Source: Acridotheres tristis (Eukaryota > Chordata > Aves > Passeriformes > Sturnidae). From it: a stretch of 64,000 nucleotides of DNA. Numbering within the stretch: position 1 is the first letter of the stretch; the number at the start of each line of letters is the position of its first letter. The stretch is taken from positions 1,116,001 to 1,180,000 of the forward strand of contig CM072884.1 in NCBI GenBank assembly GCA_037013685.1, in the 5' to 3' direction. Positions 24,507 to 37,840 of this stretch are shown here, piece after piece. The position numbers and the translations under genes are program-made. Under the pieces are notes generated by a model. The model ran no database searches. It was not told the DNA's origin and was given only the letters and a program-made list of their open reading frames with translations.

Positions 24507-27500
24507 CCTGCAAAGAGCTCTCTACTTGTTCCATAGAAAAGGAACAAAAAACATAAGGAATATTGAATATATGTGGTAGAAACATACCTTCTTTTCAAAG
24601 AATTTGGTGATCCTTGTGACTCCAAACACCCAATATTCCATGAATCAAGATTAAGAAATGATCATTTTTTATTTCAAAGCTGATTTCCTCTGTAGCAATA
24701 ATTGCACACCAATAAGTGGTAAAAATTGTGAGAGGGTGGGTGGGTGGTGTTTATTTTTTAGCACTGAGTCTTGTCACCAGCTTTATAGTGACCTTCACAC
24801 TTGTGCCCTGACTTCTTAGTCTCTTAAAACTTGTTTCTGGGGAAAAATCTGTGAGAAAAAGGGATTTTGCTCTATGTAAATAAATTGAGCTCTTGAATCT
24901 TAAAAAAAAAAAATCAATCCCTCTCACTACATGTTTTGCAAGATCATATGGCTTATCTGCTGTTTTTGTTTGGGTTTTTCCCCTATGTGTGTCAGGCATA
25001 AAGCAATGAGGCAAAGAACTTGTAGAGGAGAAATGCTGCAAACAACTTCCCAGGAAATAATTTCAGTTCCTAAAACATGTTTTCTTCTTGGGAAGCCACA
25101 GAGCTGAAGTGAGGCTCAGCTTCCAAATGCAGATATTGAATGTAGCTAAATTTGAGTCATGTCATTAAAAATAAAATGCTCTCTGCTTCACAATAATTTC
25201 TTTTCACTGAGCAGTGATCTTTTCCTCTCTAAGCCAGCTGTAAAATTCCACTATCTCCAATCTTCCCAGCGTTGTATATAACGGGAATAAACAGATTTAC
25301 TCTTTCAGCCACTTTCTGATGCTGCGTTTGACAGAGTCTCTCCCTGATTATTCTTGCAGTTTATCCAGGTTCAGGAGCGTGAAATGTTTGCTGATTCATG
25401 GCAGGATTAGGATGTGCTGAGGAAGCAGTGCTGGAATTCAGCCTTGGTGGGAGCAGGGATGTGGCCAGGCTGGCTGATGGAATCACTGTGTGTTCAGCAG
25501 GGATACAGCCTGTGGGAATTCTGCTGCTCTGAGATATGCAGAACTTCTGGGTATTTTATCAGATTTTTCTCACAGTATGTAAAGCTTTAAGTGTTCAACA
25601 CATTTAAAAAGCATTTTCCAGCAAAAATAATAGAACATCTTGAGTGAGTGTGTGCCCATCCTATAATTCTGGCTGGTTTTGCTTTTCCTGACAGCACAGT
25701 GGCAGCTCTTCTAGAGGTATCACCTGTGTTGGTTCTCCTTACTCTGCTCAGATTTGTGAGGTTGAAATTCACTTTTCTTCATCAGTTTCAGGGAAGAATT
25801 CTCAGGAACTCATTTGGCTGCTGTGCTGAGTCACTTGGCAGGTGGTTTCGTGGGGTATAAATCCCACTTCACTCAGGTTATCAGGGAGGCCACTCATCAT
25901 TTTTGGCATGTCAGGTGTTTAAATTCATGACCAGAGGCTCCTGATAAGTAGGATCAGAGATACTTTTCCACCATTTACAAAAGAGCCAGCCCAGCCTTGA
26001 AATAAAAAGAACTGGTGAACTCTTTAGCCAGCCTTTATTATCCATGAAATGCTGGTGCCTTCCACTGGTGTGTATCTGATTAGGATGTGCTTAGTCAGCC
26101 CTCTTTTGAGTGCAGGAGATGTCCTTGTAATCAAAGATTTTCTTTCTTTTTGAAATGGGGCTTCAACACAGGAATTAATGGATTATTGAGGTATTAGTAC
26201 TAAATTGATACTAACTAATTATTCAGGTACTTGGGGAGAGCTTCCTCTCTGCTGAGGAAAGCACTTTGATTTGTCAGCTGTTAAACTAAAATAAATAGTA
26301 TTTGTACAGCATCAATGTGCTCCATTGATTTGGGCTTTTAATATCTCAACTTTTTCAGTGTTTCCCCTCTCTAACTGCACTGCCAGCTGTCTCCCCACTC
26401 GAAATTATACTGTCACCAGTTCTGTAAACACCAGAGAAAACCACTTTTATATTAAATTCTTTTCCCCACATAAGCGGTCGATGGAGCTGGTAACCAAGTT
26501 ACTAAAGAATCAAAAGCAGAGGAGCTTTTAATTAAATATAATTTGGCAAGGTGCCCAGAAATTTCCCTGTTGTGGGAGTGGGGAATGACAAACAGAATGA
26601 AGAGCTGCCACTGCTGCCTTTCAGAGTGTCTGGAAGATGTATTTGGTTGGATGTGCAGCTCCACTACCAAATAGTAATAAAAAATAAAAATGCACAGAGC
26701 TGCTCCAGTGCCAAGGTGACCTTGTGCAAGTGGTTTTTGTAAGCTCAGGATGGGTTGTGATCAGATTTCACAGAAAGCAGAAGAGTAGGATACAAACCAA
26801 AGCCCTGCATGGTTTGTAGGGTGTTGTTTAAAGGTCAGAAGCAATTTAGTGCCATGAATTTCCCCTCATTTACATCAATACCAGGCATGCCACTTTATTT
26901 TATAATTATCCCTGCTTGCATGTGGGCTCATTAAATCATTCGTGTGCTGCTGGTAAGGTGGGATTCTGTCAGTGTGGTTTTAGGTAGTGTCTTTGTTTTT
27001 ATGATTGTTGATTTTTCAGAAAGCTTTGCCATAGGTGATTCAGTTTTTGGTCATCCCTGGCTTTTCTTGCCCACATATTGAATGTCTCATGTTGATGGTT
27101 TCAGTGAATCCTCCCTTGCTGTGTTCAATGTTGTGATTTCAGGTAGATATTCCCTGCCTTTAACCAGCACTCTATTTGTTTTTAACTTCTAAATCTGCTT
27201 TTCTGTCTTCCTTTCCCAAACAAAAGGGAAAAGAGAGAGATGTCATCTTTCTCAGTGATGATTTTTTCATATTTCATGTATTTTTTGATTCATTTTTGCC
27301 TCTGTATTAGTGCCAGAATATCTTCCTCAGTTGTCAAAGTACTAAAATCCCTTATGGAGCAATGAAATGACTTGAACTAAAACTTCTTTCCAATATTTAT
27401 GGAAATATTTGATACATTTTTTTTCTGTTCAGTTCTTTACACTTAAACTCCTTGTTTGTGAAACTCTAAAGCACCAAGCCCTTGTGTATTAACTTTCCAC

Positions 27501-28937
27501 AAGGTTTTAGTTCACTTCTCTCAGTGTCTTGCATTTTGCTCTCAGTGACACCTTTCTGTGCCCCTGATTTCTGCAGCTGCCAGGTCACACCAAACTCTGA
27601 TTTACTCTGATTATTGGGAGGTTTATTTGTGTTCCCAGTGCTCCCAGGTAGGAAATCAATTTCCTTCTGTGTTTGTACAACACTATGTAAATTTGCAACA
27701 ATATATAAATGTTTTCTAATGACCCAGCCCTGAGGAAGTTAATAGGTCACATCAGAGCTGAGCTTGATGTGTTGTGTTCAGAAACACAGGGTTTATTTAA
27801 AGAAGAACAGGAGTTGGAGTGGAGAGATGAGCCCAGACTGCAAATCTGAAACTTGCCCTGGGCTAAATAAAAGTTATTTTTTAAGAATCTATTATCTACC
27901 TGATGCTGATTTAAATATGAATGCAGTTCACTTTGGTTCTGATTCTGTTTGAGATCCTTTTAAACCAGATTTCATTGGTTTTCCTTAGCAGAAATTTGCT
28001 CTTGATGTGTTTGCTTAAAACAAGACTTGAGAAAGGCCATCTGCATTCTCCAGGCTCTGTCAGCAATGGCTTCTTCTTGGCTTCAGGCATTCCTGTGAAG
28101 AGCATTTTCCTTTGCAAAACCGTGGAATTTTAAACACACATTGGCCAGTGTGTAAAATACAGTACCAAATGAAGTTAGTTTTATTTTTTCTGAGTGATCT
28201 ATTTCATTTCCCTGCTTGATCTCAGTTTTAAAGCTTTATTCACATCTTTGTGTCTGGGATTAATTTGACTTGGCACGCTGCAGTGTCTCTGTCTCCCAGG
28301 AGCAGCTGATAATTTACAATGAATTTCTTTTTCCTCTTCTCCGTATGACTTGTAGCAAAGGTTTTTCTCTGCAGAACTCTGAATAATATGCAAAGAGCAA
28401 AAATATTTTAAGAATGAATAACTGAGTTACCTGTGATGATTGGAAACTCAAACATGACTCACCTTGTAGTAAATCCAAAAGTGTTATTTACCAGAACATC
28501 TTTGGTTTGCAGCAAAGAAACCTTTCAATAATGAATGGTGGCTCTATCTGTGTAGCTGAACAGAAAATATTGGGCTGGAGGCATTCAGTGAAACAAGGAG
28601 TTGACAAACGTGTGTTAATTATTAGATGATAAATTAATCTTATAATTCTGTGCGAGAGGAGAAAATGTGTTTTATTTTAGGTATAATAATGATGTAAATA
28701 AGAAAAATCTGTGATTTGGAACTGACTTGTGAAAGATAATTTGTTATAATTTTTTGTTAAGTGCCTGTTAATTTTTGGCAAAGGCTGAGGCTGATGTGAG
28801 TGCCTGTGTGTTACTGGGCTGGTGAATGTGAGCTGGAGCCAGGGCATGTCCCTGGCTGTGTAGATCACCAAGTGTCCTTTAATCACCTGGATTTGTCAAG
28901 GAATTGCGAAGGAGGAGTGGGAGGAACATCAGTGTTA

Positions 28938-29085
28938 TCATAAAATCATGGCATGGTTTGGATTGGGAGGGACCTTAAAGCTCATGGACAGGGACACCTT
29001 CCACTATCCCAGGTTGCTCCAAGCCCCATCCCACCTGGTCTGGAGCCATTCCAAGGATGGGGCAGCCACAATTTCAGGATGTACA
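28938..29085 (-). mobile_element. CR1 LINE 3'-end fragment
   Basis: Reverse orientation: on the + strand it reads ataaaatcatggcatggttt, gggagggaccttaaagctca, acaccttccactatcccagg, ttgctccaagccccat, then a diverged cagccaca segment. Confidence 0.88.
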
Positions 29086-31069
29086 CCGGTTGATGTACCC
29101 GTGGGATGTTGGAGAAACAGAGTCCTGAGTGGGAAAGTGAAAGCAGCATTGTGGCATCTTGTTGATGGGATATCAGGTCGTGGTTATGGGAATTTTGGGC
29201 AGGAAAAGTGGCCCTGGGAGAGTTGGACTCTACTAAAGCAGGCTGGATTTGTTCCCCCTTTAGTGAACAGTATTGTCTCTGTCCTCCTATTTATATCCTA
29301 AATGCTTTTTTTCCTTTCATCAATGTTGTGAATACCTGGAACAAAAGACCAGTAATAATTAGTTTCTAAAATCTACTAAATGAACGAGCAGTACTTTTAG
29401 TAAAATCCAATTATGTACCATCATGTATTAGTAGTGGTAGTGGTATTCTCATATGCTAAAATCAATGGCATACCCTGTAGGCATGTCTTAATTAAAATTG
29501 GAAATATATATTATTTTAGCCTGGCTCGTGCTCACTATTTTAACTCTCTCTGAAGTTCCTGATTATTTTCCCGAGTGAGTATAAAGTTCAGTCTCCGAAT
29601 AAACCCCATCCTCTAAATTGCTCAGTGAATTGCACCTGACAGCAAACAAGGATTGGCAATCCAGAGGGAGTTTGCAGTAAATCAGGGAATGTTCCTGGGG
29701 CTGTCAAAGGCTTCCTCTCTCCCAGAGTTACCTCCAGAGCTCGAGTGAGTGTTGGCAGCAGCAGAGCTGAGAGCAACCAAAAAAGTGTCATGGATGAAGA
29801 TCTACGATGAGCACAGATGGAAAGAGCCAGATACAGGAAAGAAAACAAAGCAGCTGGGGGGTGGAATTTTGTCCCTGGTGAAAGGAGAAGTGAATGGTGA
29901 AGAGCTGTGGAACGGCATAAAAAATGAGATTATGGCAATGGCTGATCAAGTTTTGTGTTACCAGGCCAAGACGAAGAAATAGAGGTGGGAAGTGCTGGAA
30001 ATTGAAGGGGGGAAATTGAAAAAGAGATTGAAGAGATGGACCAGAGATAGTTGGTGTTGAAAATGGAAATACAGAAATGCCTGGGTGGGGTAGGAGTGGC
30101 CAGAAGAATGTGTGGAGAAAAACTGAGTTGTATGGCAAGGTGAGAGAAATCTGAAGTGGAGCACTGGAATTAAAGATGTCAGTGCTGAAAGACAAATAAT
30201 AATTGAGATCACAAACACAGAGGGTGAAAGATATTTGGAAGATTTACAGAGTGCCCAGAAGCCAATAGGTAGGCTGATCCCAGAAGAGGTTCCTACAGGA
30301 AAGAGAGAGAGAACAGTGGAGTTAGTGGAAATGCAAAGCACTTGGTATCTTGGCAGAAAAAGGGAGAATATGAATTCTGGGTGTCAGAAAAATCCTGGAG
30401 GAATTCCAACCAGACAGGAGACATGATAAAGGCTATGTACACGTGATGAACACATGAGCAAGAGTCTCCACACTTTATTTGTAAATTCTCTTGAATGAAG
30501 AAAAGTAACAACACTGTCACTGATAGAAGGAGGATTTGATTAAGTCACTTTAAAGCAATGTCAGAAACTGCCCAAGAAATTCTTTTGAATTGAAGTTCAG
30601 TGTCAAGTTGTTGGAATCTGAACGAAAAGGGGTGGTGATGGAAATGGAGCCAAATTTCCATCAACTGGGAAAACAAAGCATGTGGGCTTTGGGAACTTGC
30701 TTCGAGGGCTAGGGGATGTTGAGGTGAAGCAAAATGAAGCATTGAAAAAAAAATCTGAAAAGCTATACTTGTAAAATTTTTAAAAAAGGCAATTACTTCC
30801 TATATAAACTTTTATTTTAATTGACTCCAGTTACAATGCTGGAATAGAGTGAAAACCTGTGAAGGAAAGGAGGTGTTGGTCTTTAAATATGGATCATCCC
30901 TAACACTGCTTCTGTAATTTCTACTCAACTGACTCTAAATTGGATGGACATGTTCTTTTAGGAGGAATAAGTGAAGATTTTAAATTGATTTCATTTTTAT
31001 TTGAGCAAGGCCCAGATGATTGTTTCTTATTTTAGTCTCCTGATGCCAGCTGTAGAACCCTGGTTTCTT

Positions 31070-31220
31070 TAGAATCAGAGTCACAGACTTGAATGGGTTG
31101 GAAGAGACCTTGAAGCTCATCCTGTTTCACCCTCTGCCATGGGCTTGGACACCTTCCACTATCCCAGGCTGCTCCAAGCCCCAGTGTCCAACCTGGCCTT
31201 GGACATTTCCAAGGCCAGCC
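31070..31220 (-). mobile_element. CR1 LINE 3'-end fragment
   Basis: Reverse orientation: tcacagacttgaatgggttg, gaagagaccttgaagctcat, acaccttccactatcccagg, ctgctccaagccccagtgtc and caacctggccttggacattt. Confidence 0.88.
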
Positions 31221-31869
31221 ACACTTTCTTAAGTAATAGTGAGAATAAAGAATTCAGCTGCAGAGCTGAATCCTCAACCTGTGTAAAAGTCAGTGCTAAT
31301 GGCACAGGTTGTTCATCCGTGACAATTTCTGGCCCATTAATGCTGCTCTGCATCCCTTCAGTACCTGGGGCTCTGTGGGAAAGTCCTGCCCTTCGAATTA
31401 TAATTAGTCATGCCTAACTTATAATTAATAAAGTTGCAGGCTGCTGGTTACTTGGATCACAGTCATTTGCCTGCGGTCATTTTTTGTGTCCTGCTGAATC
31501 CTGGGATTCAGTGGGACAGCAGAAGAAGAGCTGGGTTATCTACATGAGTACTTAGGTGGAAAATTGATATTTGGGAGAGGTAAAAAGCCTTTGAGGTCAA
31601 AATGGGCGATTCAAGCCATGGGCTTTGAAGAGCTGTCCTTAGAAATGTAAAAAACATTCTAGTAGTTTTTAAAGATAAATTTTACATCCCTGTCATCAGT
31701 CTATTTTGGTAAAATACGTTAAAATTAATAGATCACTGGAGGACTGAAGTGCAGCACCTTCATTATATTAGATTCCACATTTGTGTTTTACTTATTCCGT
31801 GACCAAGATGTGGAATTGGAAGAAAACTCAGCAGAATCCAGGCTCCCAGATGATGTCCTGCACATCTTC

Positions 31870-32700
31870 CCCAAACTTCCCGCTTGTGCCAGCGCTCCCT
31901 CTGCAGTGCTGCCTTACAGCTGAGGGAGAGCTGCCGTGTCTCAGCTGCTTTGTCCCGTGGCAGAACACAAGGAAAATGTCCAGTATATGTAGAATTCATT
32001 TCCTGGGCTCTGAGCTGGGGCTCTGACCCCTGCTATCCGTGCTCCCCTAGGATCATTCCGGGCATCTCCCAGCTCGGCGCGGCCCGGCCAGGGGATGTGT
32101 TGCTATCTTCGCTCACATTCCCTCCCTTCTTTTCTCTTGGTTTGTTTTCCACATGACTGGGAAACAATTGCTTCTTCCACATGGAGCCCTTCTCCCGTTC
32201 CTGGGAAAATAGCAGGGAACGGGGAGCATTTGCATAATCGTCTTTAGTGCTATTGTGGGCGGGCTTTGGATGCCGGCACGGAGTTGCAGACTGGCCACCT
32301 GTCCAGAACAAATGAACTTAGCTTTTGTATAACGTTATCTGGTTTTCCACAGTGTTATTTTTGTGTAATGAATAACTCGATTAAAATATTATAAAGCCTC
32401 ATCATTCAGTAAATGTTTGTGTTGGGTTTAAATCCCCCCTTGCAGGGGTGGGGAGGGGGACAGAGTTTCCTCTTTCTCTGTTAGCACAACTATATTTTCA
32501 AGCTGCCTCTGACATAGTTTTATAACTGCCTTTGTGAAATTATCCTCATGAATATTAATTAGGGGTGTGGGAAGAAGAAAAAAAAAATCAACCCCAAACC
32601 TCAAAATGATTTACATTCATCCTTGTATAAATGATAAATTAAGTGTTGTCTAATGTTTTCTAATGGTCCATTTCACCTATGTAAAACAATTAATTAAACA
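31870..32700. promoter_or_regulatory. Candidate intronic regulatory block
   Basis: A GC- and CpG-enriched part (about 31870-32300) holds a POU octamer ATTTGCAT at 32228-32235 and a GC box GGGCGGG at 32257-32263. An AT-rich part follows, dense in homeodomain-type TAAT/ATTA cores, such as gaatattaattagg near 32550 and caattaattaaac near 32690. Single motifs are weak evidence; the clustering is what stands out. Confidence 0.25.
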
Positions 32701-33300
32701 GTTGGCTTCTTAGGGAAGGAAGAAGAGGAGGGTGCTGAGGACACCCTCCCTGCCAGGGCTGCAGCACGAGAATTAAGCTTGTTCACTATTCACATATTTG
32801 ACTTCTGCGTGTCTCAATGTTAGTCTTTGATCTCTTGTACTCCTGTGACTGAAATCCTAAAAAATGAATTCTAATTTCCCCTTTTAAAGGGGAAAAAAGA
32901 GACCATGTGTTCCTACGTGCAGGTTTGGGGCTTTTGCCAGCCAAGGTGTGGGAAGGACAAACTCTGGCTACCACATTTTATTGCACCTCAACCTTTGCCC
33001 CAAGACTGAGTTTCAATTGCTATTATGAGAAAGCAAAACAAACCTTTCCATACTTTCTGTTCACCATAAATAACATGGAGGTTTACCTGGACAGTGAGAT
33101 TTCCCTATTGCCCATTTTACTTTCATATTTCTATCTTTTATTGCCTCTATTAAAAAACAACTAGCCAAAGTTTGGCCAAGTAGTCATCACTAAATTATGA
33201 ACCAGAAGGATGTGGTTTTATTCTTCCTCTGCATTTCTCTTTCCCAGAGCAGTTAAAGGTAAGAGCTGCATTGACTCTTAAGCACATAAAGGCTGCACAT

Positions 33301-33362
33301 TACTATTATTATCATTATTACCATTATTGTTATTATTATTGTTCTTATTATTACTATTATTT
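33301..33362. repeat. (TTA/TTG/TTC)n trinucleotide microsatellite
   Basis: About twenty interrupted trinucleotide units, mostly TTA with TTG, TTC, CCA and CTA variants. The interruptions suggest an old array. Confidence 0.9.
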
Positions 33363-35077
33363 TAACTGTGCTTTTGAGCCCTTTCTCAGTTCTGCAGTGG
33401 CCATGGCATTTGTGCTTTGCTGTTTGGTGGCAGCAGATAAGAGGATGGGAGTTTCTCTCAGTGAGCAACTGCTCTTGCATTTACATTCCTGAGACAAGAA
33501 CATCCACCACGGGCATTGTCCTACCTTGTTTGGCTTCTGCCTTGTTCCTGGTGCACTTGTCCCATGGATTGGGTCCAGAGCTCCTCCTGCTCTTTTATTT
33601 CCCTTACTCAGCAATCACTTAGAAATGCTTCTAGTGAACATTGTGCCTTACTGTGATTGATCTACGTGTCAGGGATGTCAGCTTTGGAATATTACTGGAA
33701 TTACTGTTATTGGAGTTAGGTCTGGAACTGCACAGGAAGAGGCTGATGTGTCCCTCACGTAGCTGTCAGTCAGCAGTGTTGGTTTAAAACGTACTTGGAA
33801 TATCTGCCAAAGAATCTGCCATGGATCTTTTGCCAAGGGATAACATTAAAATCAGGCAGTTGTGTTTTGCTGGACTAAGAAGACAGTGTCATTATAGGCA
33901 GCAAGGAATAAATATTGAACGTCTGTAAATTAAGAAGTTTAAAGCCAAGTCTTCCTGTTTCAGCAGTTAAAATTTGCAGATCTTTTTTCATTTTGTGTGA
34001 ATGGATGATTTGTATATGTATTTGATAAAATTGTGAGTGCTGTTACTATAACCCAGTTTAAAAAAAAGAGCTGTTTTGTTTGATTTGCTACCTCTGATGT
34101 GGTTTGTAAACCCTGAGCCATTAAAGGTGTGTTTTCTCTGCCTGAAATGTGGTGTTTAGAACCCAACAAACCAGTGAATTGGAAAATGAGGGCATGTTGA
34201 TAAATTTGACATTTTAAAAAATCTTTTGCTGATCTTTTTCCTGCTTTGCCTATCTCTCCTGTAATAACTGGGAATCGATTTCACATTTTATACTCTTGCC
34301 CACTGAGCGAAGACCTGCAAGTTGCCTAATTCATAGCCCAAGTTTCTGGTTTACAGCTGTGGATCAGCACAGTGTTTATAGAGGCAGTTCTGCAGATATG
34401 ACTGAATTTGGAGGGTTTAAAGTGGGGCTGTGGAGTGCAATCCGACCCCTTTGGCCATCACTTATTGATGAGGTTTCCTAGGTTTTCCAGTTGTCAGCTT
34501 GCTGATGGAGCTCCAAGATGTAGGATGTTATGTGGGTATGGGAATCTCACTCTTTGTTTTCTGATTAGGAGCCTGACCTCTGGTACCTCATTTGAACATT
34601 AGAGCGGACTCTGGTGAATAATGGTCTGTGTTGAAAGTGCATCCAGCTGGAATTGTGTCTTGGGATGGGGGTAGGGGGGACTGGAATCTTTGGATGCCAT
34701 CATGAAGCAATTAGACAAGCTACTTAATAATTTATAGCTTGCTGTCTTAAGGGTTGTAAGCGTTTTGACTGAAGAGGGTTTTGTTTAACCTTTCAGGGCT
34801 CTCTGTGAGGCCGAGATTGAGCTTAGAAATTATTTTCCTTTGAAGAGTGACAGAGAATCCAGAACCAGATGACTTTGTCATCTATTAATTAATGCTTTGT
34901 CTTGCTACCTAAATATAAGGGTTTGCTCAGCTCTCTTAGAGCTTCAGTGTGTTGTGAATACAGAAAAACCTTTGGGAATCAGAAAGCAAACAACAGGATT
35001 TTTTTGCAAATCTTGTTCTTAAATTCTTTTTTGTTGAATTTGCTTGTGACTTGGTGACTTTCTAGCGTTCTTTCACC

Positions 35078-35101
35078 TTAAATATTAAATATAATATTTA
35101 A
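35078..35101. other. Perfect 10-bp AT inverted repeat
   Basis: Arms ttaaatatta (35078-35087) and taatatttaa (35092-35101) with a 4-nt loop. Such AT palindromes arise easily by chance. A similar 10-bp one lies at 35605-35630. Confidence 0.8.
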
Positions 35102-36983
35102 AATAAATACAGTATTCCCTGGGGAAAATGTAATGCCGAGGAAGGGAGGAAAGCAATTGCCTATCTACTAGATTTCAGTAATCTTGGAGGAATTTCAGTA
35201 TTCTTGGTGTTTATATGAGTGACTTAGGAATTATATAGACACCTTCCAGTGAAACAACTAGTAATTCAGCATTTAACAAAATAGTGATATGTCCAGTCTT
35301 TGGTAACCAAAGGAAGAAAGCCCACCTGGGTTTTCAGATGCAAGAGAATAAGGGGCTCCACTTACCTGGAGATGTATAAAGGAAAGGAATAAAAATAAAG
35401 TGCAGAGTTCCTACAAACACTGTCTGTAGGAGCTGATTCCACTGGCTCTTCTAGAAACGTTATGAAATTAAAAAGTTAGGAGAGATTTCTAATGATAGTC
35501 TGCCAGGCATTTGTCTGGAGAAGAAAAGACTTGTTAAATATGTTGCTGGTATTCTTGGATGTGACTATTTCACCTCCTGTCAATGTGCAGCTGCTTTAGA
35601 TATATAAATATATATATTGATATATATTTAAATATAGTAAATATACACATATGGAAACTGGGAGATATTTTTGATGCCAGGTTCAATAGTTTTTTGGGGT
35701 TTTTTTGGCTTATTCCCATTGTTGTAAGGAAACAATCCAGGGTTTGTAAACCCTGTAAAGCCAGGATTCAGACCTGTATTTTCTTTCATATTGCTTTGAA
35801 TTCAAGTCTGAAGAGTGGCACAGTTTCCTGAATTACAGTGTGGATTCATTTTTCTGTACATTATTCTGTGTGTTCCCTTTTTGCCATCAGGCTCATCTTC
35901 ACTTTGGAGGAGCTTCATTACACAGCATCTCTTGCAATATGAGTGTTAAATGTCATTGTTTTCTCCTAAAAACTTTCAAACTTCCCACTCTGTTTCTCCT
36001 TGCTCACCCTATGAGTGTGCTTAATGGAACCCTTTGGATAAATTTGGATAAACCCTTTGGATAATGCTATTTCTACTCAAAGGGCTGGAATCTGCAGTTT
36101 CCCCCTTCCCTCCAGCTCATCTGCTTCATTTTTAATAGGAATAATTTGTGGTTTTCTTGGGCAGGGCTATTCCTGTTGGAATAACCTTGCAGTTGCTAAT
36201 ACTTACCCATGGAAGTTACAGATTTTTTCCCCCCTTGTATTTTTTTAGATCCAAGGATTAAAAATAATATCTACTGATTTCTGCAAAGTGGAAGTTGCTG
36301 CTTGATACAAAATACAAAAAATCTCAGTGCTCATCAGGGCTTGACTTTGGGTGCCTTATACTCGATGTTCTGCAGGGTGAAATAGTGCAAGTGCTCTGTA
36401 ATCTTGGATTAAATTAAGATGCTGATGTGCTGAGGTCAGTGTGGTGGGGACTGACATGATTTCATTCCCTCCTGGGCTCACTTCATTTACATTATGTTAA
36501 TCTTTGCATGTAATTTCTTGCCTCAAACTTGAGTTGTTGTTGCCGTATTTGATTTTGGGAGGTTTTGGTCTCTGTCCTTCTGCCTGGCCTGATGTTACAG
36601 AGTGCTGAGCATGCCCAGGGCTCTGGTACTCGCAGAAACCAGAGCAGAAAAATCTACTGCAGTCTGCATTTCTCTAATTTAATTTGCTGATCTGAGCTGT
36701 CATGGAGAACTTCCATTTATCATCGTAGCAAAACCTTGTTCTGAACAAGCTGGACAAAACCACCCGAAGTGTTGTCTCTTAACACTCGTGTGTGAAATAC
36801 AAACCTGTTTCCAAAGAACTCATTTCAGTCCTGCACTTGGCTAATTTTATGTCAATATATATTTGTTACCAGCATAGACTTTGAATTTCAGCCTTCTCTG
36901 GTTTATTTTATTAATACATAAGCAAACTTGTGGCTCAAGAGCTTCTCTCGTAACTATCAGTAAATAAACAAATAAAATACTAC

Positions 36984-37101
36984 CTTTGCTGTTTTTTAAG
37001 CATAAGAACCCAAAGAAATTTGGTCCAAATAATCTTAGTTTGCTAGGATTTGAACCTTTGCTTTGCTAAGGATAAGAACCCAAGGAAAAATTGGTCCAAT
37101 T
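36984..37101. repeat. Two-copy local duplication
   Basis: Copies at about 36984-37030 and 37061-37101 share ctttgct, a variable short spacer, then ataagaacccaa, a or g, gaaa and ttggtccaa. The offset is about 70 bp. Confidence 0.8.
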
Positions 37102-37131
37102 GCTGGGACTTCAGTCTCCCCCTTTTTTTTT

Positions 37132-37147
37132 GGGGTGGGTGGGGGGG
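37132..37147 (+). other. G-quadruplex-capable G run
   Basis: GGGGTGGGTGGGGGGG fits the pattern of four runs of at least three G with one-base loops. It lies about 90 bp before the CpG-rich patch and right after the local duplication. Confidence 0.5.
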
Positions 37148-37239
37148 ACTTGCCCTGGAAGCAGTTTGGGAATTTTCCAATTTTGGAAGTAGAATAAGAG
37201 GACCTTGCATATCTCTGATGAGAAATTAGCCCCGAGCCC

Positions 37240-37590
37240 ATTGAGGGAGCAGGGAAACGTGAGGCTCTGAGGAGGCCGCAGGGTTCTCTGTGTTTCCCCT
37301 CGGCGCCCACCCTGCTGCAGGGACCCTGCGCCTTCCTTTGGGGCACGACACAGCCCGAACAAACCCCACACGGGCTGGGAGGCTCCTGACACAAAGCGGG
37401 GGAAGGCAGAAAGTGCCCGGTTCCGAGGAAATGTGCCATATGCTTGCCGATGCCGAGCTGCCAAACTCGGCCCCTTCCCCATTGTGTCAGCTCGGTGCGG
37501 GCCAGATGGTTCCTTTCCCCCGGGCACGGCCTTTCCCCGCTCCTTCTGTTCGTCCCACAGCGCCAAATCCAGGAGTTTCACGCGTGAAAT
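37240..37590. promoter_or_regulatory. CpG-rich patch inside the 34-kb intron
   Basis: By hand count there are about two dozen CpG in 350 bp, with G+C well above the flanks. No repeat family was recognised in it. Such intragenic islands often mark alternative promoters or regulatory DNA in vertebrates, but no exon, initiator or donor could be defined here, so the function is inference. Confidence 0.4.
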
Positions 37591-37800
37591 AGATGTAGAA
37601 ATCTCTGCTTCAAAACTTCCTCCACGTGGAAGCTGCGTTTAGCAAACGTTGGGCCTGAATTAATCCCTGTTTTAAGCTCCCAAAGACAAGCTTTCCTTCT
37701 CTGTCTGTGTTTTCTGGGCAGAGACTGGCTTGGTGATTTTTTGTTTTTCTGAACTGTTCCTGTTAAATTCTTTGTTAAATGAGCAGGAAGAAATTTCTTT

Positions 37801-37840
37801 TCCTTTTTTCTTTTTTTTGTCTTTTTTTTTTTTTTTTTTT
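37801..37840. repeat. Polypyrimidine tract
   Basis: Forty bases that are T except for four C and one G, ending in T18. Confidence 0.9.

Noticed and set aside
29749..29982. Lysine-rich open frame at the start of the purine-rich tract
   Set aside because: Its composition follows from the A/G bias. No domain is recognised and no splice context is clear.
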